A stretch of 64,000 bases of DNA from JAXLWB01 sp046328715 (GTDB lineage: Bacteria; Chloroflexota; Anaerolineae; Caldilineales; Caldilineaceae). The position numbers and the translations under genes were made by a program. The stretch lies in assembly GCA_046328715.1 (NCBI GenBank), contig JAXLWB010000007.1:186001-250000 (forward strand), written 5' to 3'. The notes under the pieces were generated by a model that worked only from the letters and a program-made list of their open reading frames with translations, was not told the origin of the DNA and made no database searches. Shown in pieces: positions 1 through 6,594 of the stretch; the first letter of the stretch is position 1, and every line of letters starts with the position of its first letter.

Positions 1-507
1 CGCCGGGATGATCAATGATGCCAAGGTATCTGCTAAGTTCAGACGGCTGATTAAGACAAATACTGGAATAATCGTAGCCTGGAGCGGAATCATCAGGGTG
101 GCCATGATCAGCCAGAAGAGTACAGTTTTGCCGGGAAACTCAAGCCGGGCAAAGGCATAACCTGCCAGCGAAGCGGTAAGTAATTGGCCGACCACCGTGC
201 TCAACGTGACAATAAAGCTGTTGGCAATTTCATGCCAAAAGGGAATCGTCGCAAAGACTTGGGCATAATTCTCGGTTGCCATATCGGTAGGCAGCCATTT
301 GGGGGGCAGGCTGAACGATTGCGCTGGCGTCCGCAATGAGGTGGAAATTGTCCAAATCACCGGGCCGATCATAATGATAGAAAGCATGAAGAGGAAAAGA
401 ATCAGTAACCAATGTGCGCTGCGATAGCGGAGGAAATCACTCCAAGAGCTACCGCCATTCTGTACGACTCGGCTGCCTGATGTCTCATAGGTCCGTGTTG
501 CTTGCAT
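1..507 (-). CDS. Sugar ABC transporter permease, MalG type (partial)
   Basis: Inner-membrane subunit of a carbohydrate importer of the MalG/CUT1 type. The ATG at 507 opens a frame that stays open for 169 codons to the window edge, so the C-terminal part, including the EAA loop that docks the ATPase, lies outside. A membrane segment is visible at about residues 33-54, followed by the SLRTPAQSF and LPPKWLP region and two more hydrophobic stretches with GYAFARLEFPGK, all typical of MalG homologues. It is the third transporter gene on this strand after the binding protein and the MalF-type permease, and the 99-bp gap to the latter suggests one transcript. The substrate is unknown. The neighbouring galactonate-dehydratase-like gene hints at a sugar or sugar acid. 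Confidence 0.9.
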   Translation of the reverse strand, partial: MQATRTYETSGSRVVQNGGSSWSDFLRYRSAHWLLILFLFMLSIIMIGPVIWTISTSLRTPAQSFSLPPKWLPTDMATENYAQVFATIPFWHEIANSFIVTLSTVVGQLLTASLAGYAFARLEFPGKTVLFWLIMATLMIPLQATIIPVFVLISRLNLADTLASLIIPA

Positions 508-606
508 GGGATCTACCTCAAAGTCCTAAATTGTTCACGAGTAACAGTCCATCTGATCAGAGCCAATGTTGCGTTAAAGCCCTTGCGGTCGCTTTGCGTG
601 ATATAG

Positions 607-1575
607 TTATTGATAGAAAACCCAACGGCGACTCATGGCAAATTGAAACGCAGTGACGATCATGATCACGATAAAGAGGATGACCGCGATCGCCGAAGCG
701 TAACCAAGCTCTTGATTTTTGAACGCCGATTCATACAAAGTCATCACGACCGTGCGGCTGGCGTCACCCGGGCCACCGCGTGTCATCACATAGGGCTGGT
801 CAAAGACCTGCAAACCGCCAATCACACCAACGACAGCAGAAAAGAGAATGGTTGGGCTCATCATGGGCAGGATGATATTCCAAAGCCAGCGCCATCCTTC
901 AGCCCCGTCCACTTCAGCGGCATCCAGGATTTCGGTGGAGATGTTGCTCAAACCGCCTAACATGGCGATCAAGGTAAAGCCAATAAACTGCCACAAATAT
1001 GCCAACACGATCGTATACAGCACCACATCGCCGGAGTTGGTCCAGGGAATACGCGGCACACCGAGGAAACCCAAATAATAGTTCACCACACCAAATTCAC
1101 GATGGAGTAAATAAGAAAGCACAACACCCGTCGCTGCTCCAGAGAGCAAAAAGGGCAGAAAGAAGGCCGTACGGAAATAGTAGCGCATCCAGGTCGCCAT
1201 GCGCGAACGAAGCGCCAAGGCTAACAACAAAGCGAAAATAATTTGCAAACTAATGGCAAGCAGCACGAACTTGGCTGAATTGGCAAAGCTGATCAGCACT
1301 CGCTCATCCGTAAAAAGCCGTGAGTAATTGCTCCCTCCAATAAAGCTTGGGGGTTTGAAAACATTCCACTTATAAAAACTGAGTCCAAATGAGAAAAGCA
1401 CCGGCCCTGCGGTAAAGGTAAGAATACCCAAAATCGTGGGCAATACAAAGAGATAGCCCATGAGCGCCCGCCGCCGGCGCATCCCAGTGAGCGTTGGCTG
1501 GGTCAACCAACTGAAAGGGCCACTGTTTGACTGATTTGCATCCTTCATTGCTGTGCCTTGCATCGTTCGCCTCAT
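607..1575 (-). CDS. Sugar ABC transporter permease, MalF type
   Basis: Membrane subunit pairing with the following MalG-like permease. It has 322 residues, the usual size. Six or so hydrophobic segments are visible, and the EAA-type cytoplasmic loop is clear near residues 215-240 (EILDAAEVDGAEGWRWLW...LP). This loop contacts the ATP-binding subunit, which is not encoded in this window and is presumably a shared MsmK-like ATPase elsewhere. Three in-frame ATGs compete as start (1575, 1563, 1548). The last two have AAGG or GAGG at suitable spacing, so the true N-terminus may be up to nine residues shorter. It lies downstream of the substrate-binding gene, separated by a strong hairpin. Confidence 0.93.
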   Translation of the reverse strand: MRRTMQGTAMKDANQSNSGPFSWLTQPTLTGMRRRRALMGYLFVLPTILGILTFTAGPVLFSFGLSFYKWNVFKPPSFIGGSNYSRLFTDERVLISFANSAKFVLLAISLQIIFALLLALALRSRMATWMRYYFRTAFFLPFLLSGAATGVVLSYLLHREFGVVNYYLGFLGVPRIPWTNSGDVVLYTIVLAYLWQFIGFTLIAMLGGLSNISTEILDAAEVDGAEGWRWLWNIILPMMSPTILFSAVVGVIGGLQVFDQPYVMTRGGPGDASRTVVMTLYESAFKNQELGYASAIAVILFIVIMIVTAFQFAMSRRWVFYQ

Positions 1576-1592
1576 TCGCTACTCGAACAAGC

Positions 1593-1636
1593 GATTGCAC
1601 GTCGAATGTGGATACACCCACATTCGACGTGCAATC
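1593..1636. repeat. Perfect 19-bp inverted repeat between binding-protein and permease genes
   Basis: Arms 1593-1611 and 1618-1636 are perfectly complementary around a 6-nt loop. There is no U-tract, so it is more likely an mRNA-stabilising or partial-termination hairpin that keeps binding-protein expression above permease expression than a full terminator. That role is an inference from position. Confidence 0.75.
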
Positions 1637-1685
1637 AATCGACTTCTTCGCCAAACGCAACGGTTACATCGTCCGATCTTTCGGT

Positions 1686-3140
1686 TTACTTCGCAGGATA
1701 CATGATATCCTGTGAGCGTGCCACCAGGTCTTCCAATTCCTTCTGGAGTTGATCCATGGCTTCCTGAGCGGTCAGTTCACCAGTCATCGCCTTGCCGGTG
1801 TAACTGGTAAAGAGCGTCGTCATTGGATTGGAAATCGGCGGTGCTGGGATGGGGGCGGTGTCTGGGTGTTTGTCCAGCGTGTCGTAAAAGACTTGCCAGT
1901 GGGCTGGACCGGTCTTCTCAAAGGCGGATTCAACCAGCATCGAGCGGCGTGAAGGAGTGGTGATGATTCCATTCGCACCATACCACAATCCCATCCCTTC
2001 TTTCGAGGTGCGGAACTTGCTGTATGTCCATGCTTCCTCTTTGTGATCGCTCTTGGCTGCAATCCACTGGCCACCAGTGCCGAATTGATGGCGTTGATTC
2101 TTCCACTTGGGGAACAACTGCACATCAAATGAGCCCTTCGCAAAGCCAGCATTGGCCAGACCACCGGCCCAGAAACCACCTGCTGGGGTCATGCCCAGTT
2201 TGTTGTCAGCAAAGAAACCCTGTAAGGTCTGTCCACCACCGAGTTCGATGGCTGGCGCAGTGCCTTCCTTGGTTAAGTCCATCACCAGTTGCAATGCTTC
2301 CACGACTGGGGTCGAATTGGCGGTTGGTGTTACCCAGCGGAAGCCACCTGCACGACCTTGGGCTGCCGCATCATCTTTGTAGAAGGTACCCCACAGCCAA
2401 TCACCACCAGGGCCTTTCTCTTCGGTGAAGAGGTTGCCACCATTAACGAAGATCCAGGGCATCCAACTGCCCCACAGACGGTTGGTCCAGGCATAACCAA
2501 AGACGGTTGTCTGGCCGCTGCTATCCTTCTTGGTGATCTTGCGGGCAGCCTCTAGAAAATCATCCTTGGTCCATTCGGCTGGCGGATCGCTGAGACCAGC
2601 GTCTTGGAAGAGCTTGGTGTTGTAATAGAGATTAGCCGCATTGAAGTCAAAGGGCAACTCGTAAATACTACCTTCGTACATCATCGCTTCGATCAAGGAT
2701 GGATGGACATCGGAGAAGAAATCTTGCATTTCGGCAGTGTCACGTTGCACAAATTCATCCAGAGCCTGGGCCAAACCATTGCCTGCGTAGAGCTGCAAGG
2801 CTTCAGTTGCTGAATAACCGAAATCGATCGGCTGGCCTGCTGCAATCATCGAAAGGATCTTGCTGGCGATCTCTTCGTGATCGATCCCTGTGACTGCAAT
2901 GAATTCAAGGTCAATCCCTGGGTTCTTATCCTTGAAGGGGGCGAGAAGTGGCTTTTCATTCGCCGGGTCGCCCTGTACACGCAAAACAACTCCAGACTTA
3001 GCAGGCTCGGCAGCACCACCATTGCTGCTAGCGGCAGGGGCAGCACCTGGTGCGGGTGCGCAGGCCACAATCGCCATGGCGGCTGAGCCAACACCGACAA
3101 CGCGCAAAAAGTCACGGCGACTCATGCGATTACTTTCCAT
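1686..3140 (-). CDS. Extracellular sugar-binding lipoprotein of ABC transporter
   Basis: Family 1 solute-binding protein of 484 residues that captures the sugar outside the membrane and delivers it to the two permeases encoded next. The N-terminus has a twin-arginine-like SRRDFLRVVGVGSAA stretch and a lipobox ending at Cys27 (AIVAC), followed by an Ala/Pro/Gly-rich linker. This is typical of Chloroflexota sugar-binding lipoproteins. The ATG at 3140 is preceded by AGGAGG at good distance. The order LacI regulator, binding protein, permease, permease on one strand, with about 80 bp between regulator and this gene, argues for co-transcription from the regulated promoter near 4390. Ligand identity cannot be read from the sequence. 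Confidence 0.93.
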   Translation of the reverse strand: MESNRMSRRDFLRVVGVGSAAMAIVACAPAPGAAPAASSNGGAAEPAKSGVVLRVQGDPANEKPLLAPFKDKNPGIDLEFIAVTGIDHEEIASKILSMIAAGQPIDFGYSATEALQLYAGNGLAQALDEFVQRDTAEMQDFFSDVHPSLIEAMMYEGSIYELPFDFNAANLYYNTKLFQDAGLSDPPAEWTKDDFLEAARKITKKDSSGQTTVFGYAWTNRLWGSWMPWIFVNGGNLFTEEKGPGGDWLWGTFYKDDAAAQGRAGGFRWVTPTANSTPVVEALQLVMDLTKEGTAPAIELGGGQTLQGFFADNKLGMTPAGGFWAGGLANAGFAKGSFDVQLFPKWKNQRHQFGTGGQWIAAKSDHKEEAWTYSKFRTSKEGMGLWYGANGIITTPSRRSMLVESAFEKTGPAHWQVFYDTLDKHPDTAPIPAPPISNPMTTLFTSYTGKAMTGELTAQEAMDQLQKELEDLVARSQDIMYPAK

Positions 3141-3220
3141 AGAGAGATCCTCCTAGTTTTGAATCAAGCATTTCATTTGTCTGAACTACACGATAAAAAA
3201 GCAACATGTTGAGGCAAGGG

Positions 3221-4261
3221 TCAAATTGTTTTTGTGCCAGAATGAAGCTCCTTTCCGTGGGATTCACGTATTACCAATGGACATTCAAGCGTAACCTGTG
3301 GGGGGGCAGACGAATCATTATGATTTGTGCTATTCAGCAAATAATTGACTGCCCATTGACCCATGGCATAGTGGGGCAATTGCATTGAAGTCAAAGTGGG
3401 GCGGAGATTCGCCGCAAGTAACTCTTGATTATCGTAACTTACAATTGCCACATCTTCAGGGATACGAAGACCTAACTCATTTAATGCTGCATACGTTCCC
3501 ATTGCCATGCGGTCATTGAAACAAAAGAGCGCAGTAGGACGATTCTCTTGTTGCATGAGCCGCTTCGCAGCCCGATAACCACCTTGGGGATCTGTCCATT
3601 CTTCACAAAGCAAAGTTGGCTCGTAGACAACGCCATAATCGGAAAGTGCTTGTTGATAGCCAGCGATCCGCCCTGTTCTGGCTGGGTAGAGCTCAACATT
3701 GGTCATGTGCCCGATTCGGCGGTGCCCTTGCTGCAAGAGCAACTCTGTCGCCACATAGCTACCTTGTATCTCGTTCGGCACCACCGAAGGCAAACTGCGA
3801 TCCTCACAAAAGCAGTCAACTAGTACGGCCGGAAGCTCATAAATATTGGCTGGCAAACTTACCTGCTGATGAAACATCGCCGCATAAAGAAGTCCTTCTA
3901 CTTGGCGTTCTAGCATCGTCTCGATCGCCGCTTCCAATACTTGCGAGTTACGATTGGTGTTGATCAACACCAGCAACTTACCTTGTGCCCAAGCCGCATC
4001 TTGTGCTCCACGAATCACATCTACGGCAAAAGGAGTTGTTGCGATCTCATCTGTGATGAAGCCAATTTCATGTGTCTTACGCGTGCGTAAAATCTTTGCT
4101 GCCGATTTAGGACGATAGCCGAGTTCAGCAATGACAGCTTGTACATGCTGGCGCGTCGCCGGATCAACCTTGGGGCTAGCATTGATTACTCGTGAAACGG
4201 TACCAACACCAACACCGGCATGGCGAGCAATATCCTGGATGGTAACATTGGCCTTACTCAT
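3221..4261 (-). CDS. LacI-family transcriptional regulator
   Basis: Repressor of 346 residues with an N-terminal LacI helix-turn-helix (VTIQDIARHAGVGVGTVSRVINAS) and a periplasmic-binding-protein-like effector domain. The ATG at 4261 is preferred. The longer frame back to 4303 begins with GTG, and its extra codons are made by the palindromic operator at 4283-4296. It probably controls itself and the transporter genes that follow. The two identical operators and the promoter upstream are described separately. The effector is likely the transported sugar or a catabolite, which is inference. Confidence 0.93.
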   Translation of the reverse strand: MSKANVTIQDIARHAGVGVGTVSRVINASPKVDPATRQHVQAVIAELGYRPKSAAKILRTRKTHEIGFITDEIATTPFAVDVIRGAQDAAWAQGKLLVLINTNRNSQVLEAAIETMLERQVEGLLYAAMFHQQVSLPANIYELPAVLVDCFCEDRSLPSVVPNEIQGSYVATELLLQQGHRRIGHMTNVELYPARTGRIAGYQQALSDYGVVYEPTLLCEEWTDPQGGYRAAKRLMQQENRPTALFCFNDRMAMGTYAALNELGLRIPEDVAIVSYDNQELLAANLRPTLTSMQLPHYAMGQWAVNYLLNSTNHNDSSAPPQVTLECPLVIRESHGKELHSGTKTI

Positions 4262-4282
4262 ACGAAACTGGGAAGCTGGTAA

Positions 4283-4296
4283 TGGAATCGATTCCA
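4283..4296. promoter_or_regulatory. LacI-type operator, distal copy (O2)
   Basis: Perfect 14-bp palindrome TGGAATCGATTCCA with a central CG, as in LacI-family operators. It is identical to the copy at 4351-4364, with centres 68 bp apart, and lies in the leader just ahead of the lacI start codon. Confidence 0.8.
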
Positions 4297-4350
4297 CTAA
4301 CACAATTTGGCACCATAGTTAATTGCAAAATTACAATTTATTCGCAGTAA

Positions 4351-4364
4351 TGGAATCGATTCCA
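4351..4364. promoter_or_regulatory. LacI-type operator, promoter-proximal copy (O1)
   Basis: Second copy of TGGAATCGATTCCA. It begins at the last base of the -10 element of the minus-strand promoter, so a bound repressor would cover the transcription start. This is the classic arrangement for autorepression. Confidence 0.85.
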
Positions 4365-4392
4365 TGATAACATGGAAATTTTGAGCTGTCAA
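4364..4392 (-). promoter_or_regulatory. Sigma-70 promoter of lacI-transporter operon
   Basis: On the minus strand TTGACA (4387-4392) is followed after exactly 17 bp by TATCAT (4364-4369). The operator overlaps the start region. Confidence 0.8.
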
Positions 4393-4407
4393 GAGGTAAA
4401 TTTAACT

Positions 4408-4435
4408 GAGGAAGTCTGATCTTCAAGACTTCCTC
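4408..4435 (-). terminator. Hairpin terminator after galactonate dehydratase-like gene
   Basis: Perfect 10-bp arms (4408-4417 and 4426-4435) with an 8-nt loop lie 19 bp past the stop codon. They are followed on the minus strand by an A/T-rich tail, and separate this gene from the lacI promoter. Confidence 0.6.
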
Positions 4436-4453
4436 GCAAACTACAGAAACCTT

Positions 4454-5575
4454 CTACCAATCAATCGCCGCCCCATCATCGGGATGATAACTCTCGGGAT
4501 TACGCCATTCGTGACCAATCTTATCGACCATCGCCTCCTCGTCTAGTTCAATGCCTAAGCCGGGTTTGGTGGGCAATTCGAGGTAACCATCTTTGAAGAC
4601 AAAGGGCTCTTTGAGATAGCCTGCGCCAAAGGTGGTATGTTCTTGTGCCAGGAAGTTGGGAATAGCGGCGTCAAGATGCAAACCAGCCGCCAGCGAAATC
4701 GGACCAAGCGGGCAGTGCGGTGCAATTGCGGCATAGTAGGCCTCGGCCATGCCAGCGATGATGCGCCCTTCAAAGATGCCGCCAGCGTGCGAGATGTCAG
4801 GTTGCAGGATAGAGGCGGCCCGCTTTTCTAAAATCTCGCGAAAGCCCCATTTGGTAAAAACGCGCTCGCCCGTGGCAATCGGGATGTGCGTCTTGCGCGC
4901 CAGGTCAGCCAACACGTCCACATTCTGACATTGCACTGGCTCTTCGATAAAGAGCGGCTGATAAGGTTCGAGTGCCTTGATCAGCAAACCTGCCGTTTGC
5001 GGGCTGACTGCGCCATGAAAATCGATGGCGATGTCGATCTCATTGCCCACAGCTTCACGCATGGCAGCAAAGCGTTCGACCACACGCTGCACAAAGCCCG
5101 GTGTCTCAATGATGCGTGCTGGTCGTCCACCAGAGGGACCAGTTTTGATCGCCAGAAAACCTTGGGCGACCGCATCTTTGGCGCTCTGAACTGCTTCCTC
5201 TGTAGTGCCGCCGCCAACTCCCTTGTAAACCTTGATGCGATCCCGTGTAGGCCCGCCGAGCAGTTTGTAGACTGGTACACCTGCCGCCTTGCCTGCCAAG
5301 TCCCACAGTGCGTGCTCGATGCCTGAAAGTGCGCTGGTAAGAATCGGCCCGCCGCGGTAAAAGGCATGTTTGTACAACGACTGCCACAGATGCATCACCC
5401 GCGTTGGATCCTGCCCGATCAGCGAAGGTTCCATTTCGGCAATAGCCTGGGCCACCGTTCGTGCTCGACCTTCCAGAATCGGCTCGCCTAATCCAACCAA
5501 TCCTTCGTCGGTGTGGATTTTTAGAAAGAGCCAGCGCGGTTTGACCAGAAATGTTTCGAGTTTGGTGATTTTCAT
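4454..5575 (-). CDS. Galactonate dehydratase-like enolase-superfamily enzyme
   Basis: Mandelate racemase/muconate lactonizing enzyme family member of 373 residues, close to the DgoD D-galactonate dehydratase type, which removes water from a sugar acid to give a 2-keto-3-deoxy acid. Metal ligands and catalytic positions are visible: DFH near residue 187, EEPV near 213, GERV near 239, PDISHAGG near 263, and the C-terminal PHCPLGP with the catalytic His. The length matches the family (about 380). It lies upstream of the lacI-transporter operon on the same strand but behind its own terminator, so it may have its own promoter: a TATAAT is present at 5725-5730 on this strand. The precise sugar acid cannot be fixed from sequence, since close relatives dehydrate several. 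Confidence 0.85.
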   Translation of the reverse strand: MKITKLETFLVKPRWLFLKIHTDEGLVGLGEPILEGRARTVAQAIAEMEPSLIGQDPTRVMHLWQSLYKHAFYRGGPILTSALSGIEHALWDLAGKAAGVPVYKLLGGPTRDRIKVYKGVGGGTTEEAVQSAKDAVAQGFLAIKTGPSGGRPARIIETPGFVQRVVERFAAMREAVGNEIDIAIDFHGAVSPQTAGLLIKALEPYQPLFIEEPVQCQNVDVLADLARKTHIPIATGERVFTKWGFREILEKRAASILQPDISHAGGIFEGRIIAGMAEAYYAAIAPHCPLGPISLAAGLHLDAAIPNFLAQEHTTFGAGYLKEPFVFKDGYLELPTKPGLGIELDEEAMVDKIGHEWRNPESYHPDDGAAIDW

Positions 5576-5724
5576 TTTACCCCTTTTCGTAGATAGGTTT
5601 GGATTGTTGGCGTTGTTAATTGAACGCCGGAGGGTACGTTGAGCCAGCTACTTACCTCTGCTCCTGCGTAGTGAGCCAAACAAAAGCAGATTGCGCGTAT
5701 GTTTTGCGGTTGAGCGGTGCCTAG

Positions 5725-5730
5725 ATTATA
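5725..5730 (-). promoter_or_regulatory. Possible -10 box for the dehydratase gene
   Basis: A perfect TATAAT on the minus strand, about 150 bp before the start codon, lies in a short stretch holding two direct copies of ATGGTATA. No good -35 is seen, so the promoter may need an activator. This is weak support. Confidence 0.35.
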
Positions 5731-5800
5731 CCATACTTTTTGTATACCATCGCTTACTCGCTAATAAAAGAGACTCAACGTTGAGGCAAATATGAAATGC

Positions 5801-5856
5801 AGAACCCCGCACGTCAGTAAGGAAAAGTTGTGACCCTTACTGACGTGCGGGGTTCT
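5801..5856. terminator. 22-bp perfect inverted repeat, terminator-like
   Basis: Arms 5801-5822 and 5835-5856 pair without mismatch around a 12-nt loop. This GC-rich hairpin stands alone in the roughly 1-kb intergenic region 5576-6594, and could end the small minus-strand ORF at 5837-6023. Confidence 0.6.
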
Positions 5857-6023
5857 GTCTATTCGTATCGTTCCAAAATGCATGTTTTACGATGCTGCCA
5901 GCAGAATTGTCAGGCGGTTGCTCGCAGTTGGCTGAATCGCATCGGCTGACAGAGCGGTCTGGAAGCTTCACCGCTGCCGCTACAAACAAGCAGGCGAGCA
6001 ACCCTAGTCGTAACTTTGCTCAT
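5837..6023 (-). pseudogene. Possible small secreted-peptide gene with a frameshift
   Basis: An ATG at 6023 follows a GGAG at proper spacing and starts MSKVT. If one base is dropped near 6008 the frame continues as LGLLACLFVAAAVKLPDRS, a convincing signal-peptide core, then a Cys-containing tail ending with TAA at 5837 inside the terminator-like hairpin. Without the shift the frame stops at 5910. A second ATG at 6149, with an excellent GGAGG site, reads 79 codons in the unshifted frame (5910-6149). No family is recognised. It could be a decayed or mis-sequenced small secreted protein, or chance. Confidence 0.3.
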
Positions 6024-6358
6024 ATCCACTCCCTCTCCCCAGGCGTAAAATGTAGAAGCCAGAACAGCGAAACGCTGTCGATTGACTCCAAGCGTAACCA
6101 GTATCCCGAGTAAATAGCGCTGCAAAACGGATGTGGAATTTGTTATCATGCTCTCCTCCAAGTTCGTTAAAACGAGCTAATGAATAGATCCAGTGACAAG
6201 AGTGCAGCGTTCCTAAGCGGAAGATTTCGGTGATGAAGCTGAATCGGTCGATCTACTTTTGACTTTTCACTTATTTGATTTATTCTTACCCAGCAGCCCC
6301 TCTGCGTTTACCAGTTATTGGGGTGTAAAAATATTCTAGATAAATGTGCGTTATTTAA

Positions 6359-6376
6359 GCGTTTATTGTTCGTTAA
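6359..6376 (+). promoter_or_regulatory. Heptamer direct repeat with 11-bp period upstream of the SARP-like gene
   Basis: GCGTTTA, four bases, then TCGTTAA (6370-6376). The same layout recurs at 11023-11040, upstream of the metallopeptidase gene. SARP proteins are known to bind heptamer direct repeats spaced 11 bp apart, so this is a candidate binding site for the regulator at 6595. Confidence 0.45.
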
Positions 6377-6396
6377 GCTGAGGTAGCGCTAAACCT

Positions 6397-6412
6397 TGAC
6401 CGGCACTTCACA
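6397..6412. repeat. 16-bp motif shared in inverted orientation with 11164-11179
   Basis: TGACCGGCACTTCACA occurs here and, as its exact reverse complement, at 11164-11179. The two copies bracket the SARP-like/metallopeptidase gene pair. Confidence 0.6.
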
Positions 6413-6420
6413 GTTAAAAT

Positions 6421-6446
6421 GTGTTGAAAGTTCGACTTCTCAACAC
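6421..6446. repeat. Short hairpin in the SARP-like gene upstream region
   Basis: Arms 6421-6431 and 6435-6446 pair with one bulged base and a 3-nt loop. It lies about 150 bp before the start codon. Its function is unknown. Confidence 0.4.
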
Positions 6447-6594
6447 GACTGTACGAGAAAGTGCCATGTCGGCGAGATCACGTCGAGCCGGTCAAGTTGG
6501 TACCTAGAAATGCAAGTTCCAGCGAGAGCCTCGAGATTGATGCTCCAGTTTTCAGAGTGAGCCAGGTTGATGCCTGATTGCTCACATCTCCTTT

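Noticed and set aside
4262..4303. Longer LacI start (GTG at 4303)
   Set aside because: The added codons are the palindromic operator itself. The ATG at 4261 directly precedes the conserved HTH.
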